64,000 nt of DNA from Luzula sylvatica (Eukaryota > Streptophyta > Magnoliopsida > Poales > Juncaceae): NCBI GenBank assembly GCA_946800325.1, contig OX326960.1, positions 57,124,855 to 57,188,854 of the forward strand. The letters run 5' to 3'. This document shows positions 42,664 to 54,029 of the stretch, in pieces (positions within the stretch are counted from its first letter, which is position 1; each line of letters starts with the position of its first letter). The notes beneath the pieces are model-generated. The model saw only the letters and a list, made by a program, of their open reading frames with translations, was not told the DNA's origin and did not search any database. The position numbers were made by a program, and so were the translations under genes.

Positions 42664-42850
42664 CATCCCTTATGTTCATCTTCCGACCTGCGTCCACAGC
42701 AGCGCTGGTTGAATCGCTTTGTTTGCGTTGAATGATGGAGCGTGTAGCTCTTGCCTGAAGATGCGTTTATTATGTTCGAGCCATACAGTCCTCGTCGATG
42801 CCAACCATAGGGTGTGAAGTGTGTGTTTCTTTCCTCTCTGGATGTTGAGT
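42664..42850 (-). pseudogene. LINE reverse transcriptase C-terminal scrap
   Basis: On the minus strand one frame reads HTLHTLWLASTRTVWLEHNK then RIFRQELH. It resembles the WTLWxERNNRIFR tail of plant LINE ORF2 seen in the copies at 32.6 and 45.0 kb. It is under 190 bp and has no poly-A or TSD. Confidence 0.5.
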
Positions 42851-43213
42851 TCGCGAATAGGACGAAAAAATAATTAGCCATATTAAAGCTTATTTAAGAA
42901 AGTGAAGTTCGTGGATTTGCAACTCGAACACCCAATGATGATATATTTATACATTTAATTAATTTGACGGTCTCTGGTATATTTCAAAGATGTCTCATGT
43001 ACATTGTAATAAATTATTCATATATCGCATTCATTGAAAGATTCATATACATTATAATAAATTATTCATATATCACATTGTAATTAATTATTCAAAGACG
43101 TCTCATGTACGTTGTAATAAATTATTTATTATATCACATTCGCTTACAATATATTCATGAAAATTCATGAAAGATTTTGAATACTAGGAGCATATTATAC
43201 AAACTCTTGTGAG

Positions 43214-43739
43214 TAGGGGTGTTCATTCGGTCGGCTCGGTTCAAACCCAACCGAATAAGATCAAACCGATTTAAACCGAACCTAATAAAATTCAAACCGA
43301 ACCGAACCGTTTAACACTTGAACCGATTAAAACCCGAACCGGATGAACCGAACTGTTATTCGGTTTATTCGGTTGAACCGAATAAGAAGCATTATAATTT
43401 TAAAATAAAAATAAATTACTAAAAAAGTTTATATTTTAATTATCAAAAAGATATAAATTAATATTCTAAAATACAATTATATTAATCTATAAAATTATTA
43501 TATGATTTTTGTTATATTTAAACATTAACATATTAAAGAAATATGAAAATAGAATGTTATTCGGCCGGTTCGGTTTAATCGGTTTTTGAAATTTCAAAAC
43601 CGAACCGAACCAAATGAATCAAACAATACCATTTTTTGAACCGAACCGAATAAAATAGACCGAAAAACCGAACCAATTAAACCAAATTCGACCGGTTCGG
43701 TTCAGTATCCGAATAAACCGAACCGTTTGAACACCCCTA
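43214..43739. mobile_element. hAT MITE rich in CCGAACCGAA (526 bp)
   Basis: The octamer CTTGTGAG is duplicated exactly at 43206-43213 and 43740-43747. The TIRs are TAGGGGTGTTCA. Both arms are dense in AACCGAACCGAA or its complement TTCGGTTCGGTT, and the middle is AT-rich. TSD length indicates hAT-type mobilisation. Confidence 0.93.
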
Positions 43740-43747
43740 CTTGTGAG

Positions 43748-44786
43748 ATGTTTTCTATTAAATTACAAAAATTGTTAAGCATATATGATATAATATGTTT
43801 AACGAATATATATTGAAAGATGGCCATAAACCTCTATCATTGATCAAATTCATGCATGCGTATATTTAGCATTAAAATGTATTTAGTTTGATATTTATTA
43901 CAACTCACGAAGAGTTCCGATATGCTAATTACTTAAAAAACTAATTTGAGATGAAACATACCAGATGTAAATTAGTTTATGATGAATTATAAATATATTA
44001 AATGTTCCTCCATAATCAATTTATTTATCACAATCAGCTAGGCTATCAGCTATGGAACAAGGTGTGCAAAAGATACAACTTCACGTCAATGGCCCATAGT
44101 CCAGTTGTGAGATGTTTAGTTCAATTCTCATTAATATCAATGGATGAAAGATCATCCAACATTCTTTATTTACTATTTTTTTTGTCAATGAATTAATAGT
44201 CTAATTGGTTGAGTATTTAATACAAAATCACATGTTGTGAGAGATTTTGGATTCAACTCTCATTGAGAGAAATATTTAAGTCATATCAAGAAAACACAAA
44301 AAACTACGAAAATATTTATACCCAAATAAATAAATATATCCAAAGAGAAATACTTAAATCATATCAAGAATATTATCAGTAAAAAATAATATTTATAACT
44401 CAATATTCAATTATTTATTTATGATTTTTTGTAAAGAAAAATAATATGTAGAGTTTTTATTTTATAAAATCTTCAGAGTAACAAAATAATAAGTTATTAT
44501 GGAATATTATTTAAAACATTTTAAGATATAACATAAATGAAAAATAATTAAAATATTCTAAAATAACTAATTAAATAATTGTAATTAAATAATTGTAATT
44601 AAATATTGTAAAAAATACTAATAAAATAAAGAAATTTTGAAATATATCATAAATAATTGTAACATACGTTATATCATATTAGTTGTATTCTTAAGACACG
44701 TTAACATATCGATTTTATAATAGAGTGAAATATAAGATATATACGTGACTGGCTTTAAGAGTAAAATGTTTTGTTACCATCTAATG
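43748..44786. other. Gene-free AT-rich spacer
   Basis: Contains a partial duplication (AATATTTAAGTCATATCAAGAA near 44270 and 44345). No recognised gene or element. Confidence 0.4.
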
Positions 44787-44799
44787 AAAGTAAAATGAA

Positions 44800-45331
44800 A
44801 AACCAAGCACCTTTGGGGGTGGCCACACGATCCAACATGTGCACTATGCTCCGGAACTCTCGAATCAACCAAGCACCTTTTCCTAGAATGCCCATTTACA
44901 ACCGAGGTTTGGAGGTTAATAGAGCCGAGAGCCAATGTTAATTCGGGCTCCTTAGTGGAGTTTTGGTGGCGGTTTCGTAGCGGTCGAAATTCGGTGGAAG
45001 CTAAAATTTGGGATGCCAAATGGCTCGCTACAATTTGGACCTTATGGCGAGAGCGCAATAAGCGAATTTTTCAAAGAAAATGTCGAATGCATGCATTGGT
45101 AGTCAAAAACGTCGAAGATCTAGCGGGATTTTGGAAAGCACATTGTTAAAGATTTGATAGGATGAGAGTTTTATTTTATTTTTCATAATTGGGGTATTTA
45201 AATGGCACAAGGGCATTTAGAATTAACTAATGTAAATAGTGGACACTCTTTGTACTTCTCTTTTTTTATTTGGTTATAAAAATGATATGGATCGAGCGCG
45301 TATCGCGCTTGCCATTTCCTCAAAAAAAAAA
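44800..45331 (+). mobile_element. 5'-truncated LINE, second copy (532 bp)
   Basis: AAAGTAAAATGAA flanks it (44787-44799 and 45332-45344). Its coding part, ending at a TAA at 45146-45148, gives WGWPHDPTCALCSG, HLFLECPFTTEVW, WLATIWTLWRERNKRIFQRK and a final HC. This is the zf-RVT and C-terminal end of LINE ORF2. The 3' tail has GATCGAGCGCGTATCGCGCTTGCC and an A-run, the same tail as the 31.6 kb copy. The left end is a 5' truncation. Confidence 0.9.
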
Positions 45332-45344
45332 AAAGTAAAATGAA

Positions 45345-47472
45345 TTTTTGTCATGTGTATTTACCAAAATAAAAATATTTCGTATTCAAAAAAATAATTT
45401 AGTATATTATTGAAAAAGTGATATATTGCATGGGTTTATGATAATTTTGTGTATAAACTTATTACAATTTTTTGAAATGTATATATAACGCTAAATATAT
45501 ATTTTGAAATTATTCTACAAATTATAATTAAATTATTTTGATTCTTGAATAACACATTAATTATATCATTCCATTTCAATCCATTAAAAATATATTCCGA
45601 TTGGAGTTTTGATTTTGCCAAGAAATTTAGAATGAAAGTTTTGAGCGGTTTAGGAAATCAGGTGATCCGAACATGTCCTTATTGACTTTTTGAATTGTGA
45701 TTTGAGCTAAGTAGACTGAGTGGCCTTGATCAAACAAAATGATTTTGACTATGCTATTTTGCATGTATAAATACCACAACATCAGTAATTCGTATTCCCA
45801 CCATTCCACTAATAATGTCTAGTACTAATTCTCTCTAATATATTTGCATTATGGAGAGGTTTTGCTCTCCTTATAAATTGTATCTTGTAATATAAAAGAT
45901 GTGAATAATATTGAATAAAAGACTTTTGTCTTTTTCTGTCTCTTAATTTTATAATTGTTTCATAGCAAGAACTATAAATTTTACCATGATTTTCTCCAGT
46001 GCCCTACAAGTTTTTGTAATATTCTCCAATACCATTTAAAAGTTATTTAGTTTTACAGTTCTATACATATTATTAGCTATTAACAATTGGTTAAGTCACA
46101 CACCCCATATATAAACAGTATCACATTACTTGCATGTCAAACCTGTAATACAAGAGACTTCATGCGAAATGAGTGATTTTTTATTAACAGATAAATTATC
46201 TATTACGGTTGTATTAATTAAACACACATTTACCTAAATATCTCGTATGAAGTCTAGTCTAGCTTATTTTTGTGTACATAAAATGTAAATTAGTAATACG
46301 TCTATAAACTTGAAGAGTGTACATCTTCTAGTATTCTCTCTCAAAAAAATTGATGACGTGGATATAAGTTAACATTTTAAATTAACACATAAATACATGA
46401 TTTAACATCTTAATTTATGATTTGATTATCTTAATTTATAATTGAACATCCAACTAAGATGTCAAATCATAAATTAAAATTTTAATTTTTAAAGTGTTAA
46501 ATCATATGACGTCATCAAGATTCTTGAGGGAGACGTGGATACGTCCATCATTTTCCAAACACGAAAAGATGCAAAGGCCGGTCAAGAGAAGAAACCTTAT
46601 GAACCTTATAATTGATCATTACTACATTACTGTATGGGCTACAAAACGTTTTTATCCTTATATTAAAAAAAAAAAAACAAGTAATCATTTGCATAAAGGC
46701 CCAGAGATCAACACCTACCAATGCCCATATGCATGAAGGCCCACACATTTGTGGAAATTGGTTTTGACAGAGTAATGATTTATAAATACAGTTATGCATG
46801 TCTAATTAATGAATAATTATTTGAAATTACTAAATTAAGTTAATAGTAATTAACTTCGTTATTATGAGAATGGTAAACCTATATGAAAAGTGAATGAATA
46901 TGTCAATTGTCAAATAAAGATATGAACTCAAAAATAAATAAAACTACCAGCTCAATTTGAATACGAATTTTCTTAAGATTCGTAGCATAGAATCATCCTA
47001 TAATAAATGCCATACTAGGGTAGTTATTTTTCTTTATTTTTTGACTAAAATCACATCACGTCAACTATGTTGTGCAGATAGACATGGCTATATTGGCAGG
47101 GCCTGAGATACGAGATACAAACATAACTTTTGTTGTGGTATGATACGGGTACAGGGACACGCGAATTTTCAAACAAAAAAAAAATGTTTTGAAATGTTTA
47201 TTATAGATCGTTGAACTATTTCACTAATAATAACTATACTTTTGATTATTTTGTACACAAATTATGCATTATATAAATTAGGTGTAACTTGTAAGAATTG
47301 CATACTGTAAATTAAAAAAAAATGTTAAATGTATCTATTTTGTTGTGGATGTGATTAAAGAGCTTAGAGTTCACATGGATATATGTTCATATTCAAGGAA
47401 TATTCTCTGTTATTTTGAAATACTCTCATTTAAAAAATAAAGTTCAAACCCTTGCAACTTCAATTTTTATTT
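45345..47472. other. Gene-free AT-rich spacer with possible LTR remnant
   Basis: Around 45760-45950 a TATA-like TATAAATACC is followed by the hairpin GAGAGGTTTTGCTCTCC and polyadenylation-like AATAAAAGAC. This resembles the R-U5 part of a plant LTR, without clear ends. Near 46350-46510, ATGACGT...ACGTCAT arms suggest a decayed foldback element. No gene recognised. Confidence 0.35.
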
Positions 47473-48244
47473 GGAGCATTTCTGCATGTAACCCTTTCTA
47501 GAACCAAAATTCAAAAAATAACCTCCTTTTTATAATATTCCAAAAATAACTCATAACTGGTTTTTAAATCCCGCCGGTTAAAATTAAAATTTTAAATATG
47601 ATATGTTTTCCCAAAATTTACCAAAACATCCTCTATGATCTAATTAATATATTTAATTAAAATGAATACTAGTAAATGTTGGCTGTTAACTTAATACTAA
47701 TTAAAACATACAGATGATATGGTAAAATTTGGATAATCTCGGTTAGTATATTTAATTAAAATGATAACTAATCCATGTTAGCTGTTAACTTATATTTTAA
47801 AAAAAACGCGTGAACAGTAATCTTATATTTAAAAAAAAAGTTACTCTCTTCCAAATTGTACCCACCGAATTCTCTATTATTGAACAATTACATTTAATTA
47901 ACGCAATAATTAAAACATATAATTAAATATTCATTAAAATTTATTTAAATTTATGAATTCAAATAAAATATTAATTATATATTAAATTAACAGTCAACAT
48001 GTACTAGTTATCATTTTAATTAAATGTATTAATTAGATCATAGAGGGTGTTATGGTAAATTTTGGGGAAATATATCATATTTAAAATTAAAAAAAAAAAG
48101 AAATTTTAACCGGCGGGATTTTAAAATCAGTTATGATTTATTTTTGGAATATTATCAAAAAGAGGATTATTTTTGAAATATTTTCAGAAAGAAGGTTATT
48201 TTTTGAATTTTGGTTCAAAAAAAGTTTACGTGCATAAATGCTCC
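47473..48244. mobile_element. Foldback element with long imperfect TIRs (772 bp)
   Basis: The ends GGAGCATTTCTGCATGTAA and, reversed, GGAGCATTTATGCACGTAA lead into complementary arms of more than 200 bp. These include CCAAAATTCAAAAAATAACC, ATCCCGCCGGTTAAAATT and CATCCTCTATGATCTAATTA on the left with their complements on the right. No exact TSD: the nine bases on each side are both T-rich but differ. No coding. Confidence 0.8.
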
Positions 48245-48967
48245 TTTTTTCTCTTTTTAAACACCGAAGCTTGATTGTATATTAATATCATACTAAATTC
48301 GAATTAAAAAACAACTTGCTAAATAGTTTAGTGGTCTTCCAACTTTTTAAAATCCGGAAAAGAAAATCCCACTTGAGTTACAAACAAAATATATTTGATT
48401 TTCTTTGTCGCTGGAGAAGAAGTTAAAAATATATTACTATTTTTCAAATTGTTATCATGCTACAAATTAGATTACACTCTCAATTCATTTTCAAATAATA
48501 TTTTTAGATCACTACTAGGAAAATTTAAAAGGTGAATCCAACTAGAAAAAATAAGTGTGAAATTTTAATATATTTTTCGTCTCCAATAAAAATCATGAAT
48601 AAATGAATATTTTAGTTTTCTACAAATATGTTTTCCATCTTTATTGAATTAATCATCCATTAGAGACATTTATTTTCATATTTTATCTTAGTTATTAATT
48701 TGGTTGCATTGCATTGCGCATTAGATGTTTGATGAATTTTCCCGAAGAAAAATTGAAATTACAAATACAACTATGTTTTATTAAAATTACAAAGATAACA
48801 GAAAAAAAAAACAATTCAATCTACAAACAAAAATTGGATTTCTATTATATATATCTCATCTCATTATAACAACAACTAGCACAAAAATCATTATAATTAT
48901 AGTTAATAAACGTAAATGATACAATTACAAACGCCCCTCAAAACTCAAAAGGAGAAACATTTTGAGC
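48245..48967. other. Gene-free AT-rich spacer
   Basis: No recognised gene or element. Confidence 0.4.
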
Positions 48968-48975
48968 CTAATAAG

Positions 48976-49604
48976 CAATGTTACAGAAATCGCTAGGCGC
49001 TAGTCGGACGGGCAGGCACCGTCTAGCGCCTAGAGGGATTAATCGGGAATTAATCAGTGATTAATCGGATATAGGCGGATTTGTAATTTTACATAATTTT
49101 TGTCATATTTTTTAATTTTTATATATTATAATTTGTGCTATAATTTTTTATACTAAAAATATTGTATATGAATTTTATTTAAGACAACATCCAAACAAAT
49201 CATAACATTAAATCTACAACATAACAATAACACATATGTTGCTCGGATACGTCGATACAGCGATACGGTAATTTAACATATGATTTATGATACGATACGC
49301 GTATCGAATACGGATAGATTTTGATTTTTCGGAGTATCCGCGCGACATAGAATTTAACACAAATCCAAATAAACAACAAAATAAAGTTATTAAAAATAAA
49401 AAGAAGAAAAAGAGAAGGGTGCATGTCTTAAAAAAATAATAAAAATAAATAAATAAGTGGGCTGGGCGGGCCTAGGCGGAATTATTCGGCACCTAGGCGG
49501 GTCTAGACGGAATTCCGCCTAGACAAAAACGACTAGGCTAAACCTAGGCGTTTGGTCGGCGCCTAGCGCCTAGGCGGCCGCCTAGACCGATTTTTAGAAC
49601 ATTG
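48976..49604. mobile_element. hAT MITE rich in GCCTAGGCG (629 bp)
   Basis: The octamer CTAATAAG is duplicated exactly at 48968-48975 and 49605-49612. The TIRs begin CAATGTT(A/C). The arms are dense in GCGCCTAGGCGG, GCGCTAG and TCTAGGCGG phrases. A GATACGG-type MITE remnant (about 49228-49350, starting ATGTTGCTCGGATACG and ending GTATCCGCGCGACATAG) lies in the middle, so this is a MITE within a MITE. Confidence 0.92.
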
Positions 49605-49917
49605 CTAATAAGTAATAACCGATCATTGTGAAATATATTAAACGGAAAGGCCCACGCATTATGGAAATCGGTGTAACAGAAAATAGTAATTTAATATAAG
49701 CATACATGTCTAATTAACGAATAATAATGTTTCCAGTAGTTATATTAAACAAATTAATGATTCATGGTTTAATTTTACTAAATTAAATTAGTAGAAATTA
49801 ACTTGATGATTATGAGAATGATGAACTTATAAGAAAATTGAAAGAATATCAATTGTCCAATAAAGATATGAAATCGAAAATAAAAAAATTACAAGGTCAA
49901 TTTTCATATATTCCAGA

Positions 49918-50646
49918 TAGGGATGTCAATGAGGTGGGGAATCCCCGTCCCCGTGGGGATCCGACCGAAATGGGGCGGGGAATCCCCGATTACTTGCCCC
50001 GCGGATTGGGGATGGGATGAGCAATTCGCCCCAGATGCGGGGATGGGGTGGGTACGGGGATAGGTAGCCCCGCCCCACGGGTTACCCCATCCCATGTCCC
50101 ATGGGTTATCCCTGCTCCCTTGGCCCGCGAAGCCCGAATATAAAATAATAAATATATTCATGATATTATATTTATTAACTTGTCCATTTGAAAAAACTAA
50201 ATCTTAGCTTGCCCATTTAAAAATTATGAATTATAACTTTCCCATTCGAAAGACATTTTTATTTATCATTTTTTATATTCTAGGATTTTAGAAGTATTTG
50301 TCTTAGTTTGCATGATATTTTAAATGATTTAAAAATGATAATTGGTTGTTATTTTTTTCTGTGTCTTATAATTGTAAGTTTTGTGGTATTTTGAATTTGA
50401 GGTATTATTTTAAATTTTAGATATTTTTATGATAATTTGGCCGGTCATGGGGATCCCCGCGGGGATCGCCTGATAATTTGGCCGGTCATGGGGATCCCCA
50501 CGGGGACGGCGATCCCCGCGGGGTGGGGATCGGACATAAAATTTGCTCGTGAATTAAACGGAGTTTGGGACGGGGAATCCCTGCGAAAGGCCGGGCGGGT
50601 ATGGGATGACTTGCCCCGGACCCGACCCGCTCCATTGACATCCCTA
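49918..50646. mobile_element. hAT MITE rich in GGGGATCCCCG (729 bp)
   Basis: The flanks ATTCCAGA and ATTCCGGA form an 8-bp duplication with one mismatch. The perfect TIRs are TAGGGATGTCAATG. The arms are dense in GGGGATCCCCGCGGGGAT-type sequence and the middle is AT-rich. The TIR resembles TAGGGGTGTTCA of the 43.2 kb element. Confidence 0.92.
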
Positions 50647-50734
50647 ATTCCGGAGAAATATGAATATGATGTACCCTTTACAATATGATTTTTGAAGTAG
50701 CCGCGTTACAATTTTTTTATTAAATGTATCTTTT

Positions 50735-51668
50735 ACGCGGATAATTCAAAAATGCAGAAATATTCTGAGGATACGGATATCCGATACGGATACGAGTATG
50801 ACACGGCTCGGATATGTATTGGATACGCCTCATGGCGTATCCGGTTATTTTAATATGTAATTTTTGGATACGGCGGGAATACGTCAGGATACGGCTGAGG
50901 ATACTTTCATGATACAATTAGGATACTCCTTTTATGATATTTCGGTCCATTATACATTTTGTCTCACAATATTCTTAAATAAATTATATAAGATACTTCT
51001 AGAATATTTCTAAATTCGTTTTAGATACTTCTAGAATAATTTTAAGTTATTCTTATGATATTTGTATTGTTAGATTGATTTTATTTATTGTCATGATATT
51101 TAATATAAAAATATTATTAATTTATTAATTATATTATGGATATGGATCCGGGTAATAACGTATCCGGATCTGTATCCGAAAAAAAATATGGATATGGGTC
51201 TGGTATGACCACTATCCGAACCGAATCCGAACCGTTGACACCCCTAATTATTATATATAATATAATGAGAGTTTTATTATACACTCTTTTTTCTTAGGTT
51301 ACAATAATTTTCAAGGGTATGTTAAGTAATTATCAATTAATGAGTATTTAAGGTAATTTTTAAAGTGTATTTATCAATGAATGATAGGCTAAATAAGAAA
51401 TTTGTATTGTTCATTACAAAAAAAATAATTATAAAAAGTAAATTTTACAATACACTTTTTCAAATTTTCAAAATATCTTTTTTAAATGATGTATGATAGA
51501 ACTCCCCATAATATAAATATATTAAAATAATAATTATATAGATGTATTCGTGATTTTTTGAAAATTATTATATATAATATATCAAAATTATCGTATGGCC
51601 GTATCCGTATCGGATACGATACCCGTATACCTAAACCATATATCTGTATTTGTATTCGTGCAACATAG
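50735..51668. mobile_element. GATACGG-family MITE copy, interrupted
   Basis: From 50739 (GCGGATAATTCAAAAATGCAG) it runs parallel to the reverse complement of 27541-28072 for several hundred bases. It ends at 51668 with TTCGTGCAACATAG, matching that element's terminus. Its interior, roughly 51120-51540, has extra sequence ending in CCGTTGACACCCCTAA, which looks like the end of another short hAT-type element. No TSD was found. Confidence 0.65.
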
Positions 51669-51754
51669 ATTATTAGCTTTGATTGTAGCCGTGTTAAAAT
51701 TAAGAAAAAAAGACTAACTATATTACGAATATTTAAAAGAGGTCGTATTGTGCA

Positions 51755-51986
51755 TATACTGTGCCTCCGAGATTCCTCATCACATCATATGCATCGTCAA
51801 TTAATAGTTAATTGACATGATAATTAACAAAAAAATACTGCGTTAGTAATTAATTAATATATAATTAAAATATATATGAATAAAATTAACAATTGTTAAT
51901 CAATATCAATTAATGTTAATGTATTATTTTTTTGTTAATCATCAATGTTACAGAGGATGTGTGGAAAAATCTGAGGGCATCATATA
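51755..51986. mobile_element. MITE, GCCCCCTCATTTCCC family, copy 3
   Basis: Left TATACTGTGCCTCCGAGATT and reversed right TATATGATGCCCTCAGATTT are imperfect inverted ends leading into CACATC arms and a TTAATTAATATATAATTAA interior. The layout is the same as the copies near 19.5, 20.3 and 63.6 kb. TSD not resolved. Confidence 0.5.
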
Positions 51987-52099
51987 AATACGTATTTGAT
52001 TTCGTAGCCGTGTTACGATTAAGAAAAGAAACTGAAATTATGTCGAATAAATGTATATTTTCCAAGGCAGAGTAAAGCTTAGCTTCCACGCATGGCTTT

Positions 52100-53000
52100 A
52101 GTTTGGTGGTGGTGAATTAATAACATTAAAAACCTATAAAAAAAAAAACAAATATCTTATATTATGACAAATTCCATTCTAATATAAATGTGGCTAGCGT
52201 AATTTTTGTTTGCTTAAAATGTCAAATCGCGTTAATTATCTGTAATATGATGTCAACAGTACTAATTTATTTTGTTGACTTCTATTTTGTCAAAGGTACA
52301 TTAAATGATTAAAATTACTTTAAATGAAAGTTAACTGATATGAAATTATAAATAATTACAAGATAGATCATGCATGATATATTAGATCTCCAAAAAATAA
52401 AATAACAAAATTATTTTTATTTATTACCCAAGGGAGTAATTTAATATTTTGAAGAAACATTCAATGCTTCTAGAACTATGTTGCACGAATACAAATATAT
52501 ATCGTATCATATACATATGACTATACATTAATTTTCAAAAAAATATGAAATACAATACGTATATTATTAATATATTTTATTAATTGTATTTTTATATATT
52601 ATACTTTACACGAAATATATTAAAATTTTATTATTACAAAAATAACTTCGATTTAAAATTTATTTTTATATTTTTCAAGTACATTAATTAATATTCGACG
52701 AGTATCCGAAAATAACGGAGAAATCTTATATTATTTTGAAATCAAATATTCAAATGCGTATCCGATGAGCATCGATATTTGACACGGTTTTGATATACAT
52801 GATAAGTTTGATTTTTGAAATATATTTGTAACATATAGATCAAGAAGTATGATTAGGATGGTTCATTCATTTAAAGGGACGACGTCACAACATGACAACA
52901 CAGATTCCACTTGTTTGTGTGCTTTCACACCAAATATTTCCAAAAATCTGAAAAAAAAATGAAGATTGAATAGTACAATTGAAATTGAACGGAATAAAAC
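52100..53000. mobile_element. Gene-free region with a decayed GATACGG-family copy (about 52483-52833)
   Basis: CTATGTTGCACGAATACAAAT at 52479 and TTGTAACATATAG near 52837 correspond to the family termini. Between them only fragments of the TATCCGATGAG and GATACG phrases survive. The surrounding sequence has no gene. Confidence 0.45.
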
Positions 53001-53167
53001 TTTTGGTTGTATCCCAATTATAAAAATGAATCCAATAATGATGTGTTGATCATACAGGACAAATTGGAGAAATAATAGTGAAAGGACAACTCCACCAATT
53101 AGAAAGGCATTATCAATGCATGTTGAATACCAAGTCATAACCCACCTATCTTTTGGGGGGTTATAAA

Positions 53168-53203
53168 TCTATCTATATCCTAATCCTAATCCTAATCCTA
53201 ATA
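53168..53203. repeat. (ATCCTA)n hexamer run
   Basis: TATCCTAATCCTAATCCTAA continues for about five units. The hexamer is not the plant telomere repeat (TTTAGGG); it is a simple microsatellite. Confidence 0.8.
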
Positions 53204-54029
53204 TTATTCTTTATTTGTATCATTTCTTTTTACATTGCTATCAAATACTTTTGGGTCAATGATCATGTAAAATTATACCAATTGAATTCAATATAAACAC
53301 GAACATATTGCCACTTACCTAATATTATTCGAAATTCGGTAGCATGATGAATTTATTCGAATATTACATATTTATCACAATCAATAATAATTTATTATTA
53401 TGTTGAGGGTTAACATCTCACCTTCCTCGTGGAACTCATGATCCATATTTTCATTTTGTTTATAGAACTCGTGATCAGGGTTTTCCGGAACAAAAGAATT
53501 CTTATATATACCTTCGGCTTTGATGAAATTTATAAAAACAACACAAAATAAATAAAATAAATGAAATTGGCCAAATAAAATAGCGAAAATATTAGTTGTG
53601 CTAATTTGATGAAAAGCAGGGTTATACAAGGAAAAGTGCTAATAGAACTCTTCAACTAAAAGACAGGTGCCCGATACTACAAAAACCACTGGTGTTACTT
53701 GCCACGCGTGTCCACCATTTTCCCCTCTCCTTCGCCTTCTCCTTCTACTTCTCTCTCGATATATATATCTCTCTCTCTCTCAACGACCAACTAATCCTTT
53801 CACTTCATATACCAAAAAAATTCTTCACAATTCATTCCACAAAAGAAAAAATCTCCACTACTCGCTTGCACTTTTTCTGCTTTTTGGCAAATCTTATTCT
53901 ATTCATTCGTTTCTTATACGTCGGTACTGAATTCCCTACGCACGCTTTTTCTTTTGCAATTGGCGTGTGAGATTCTCCGAATCTTGTTTGTCATCCACTC
54001 GAAGTTTATTTCTTTCTGCATTCTTAAAG
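53204..54029 (+). promoter_or_regulatory. 5' flank and probable leader of the PP2C gene
   Basis: AT-rich sequence, then a CT-rich leader with (TC)n and TATATATATC (53750-53785) before the start codon at 54030. No other gene signal. The core promoter position cannot be fixed. Confidence 0.4.

Noticed and set aside
41867..42676. Second MITE of the GGGCATGTTTG type
   Set aside because: The ends are only weakly complementary and no target duplication was found; kept only as a note in the spacer entry.
53168..53203. Telomere-like hexamer array
   Set aside because: The unit ATCCTA does not match the plant telomere heptamer; a simple microsatellite is enough.
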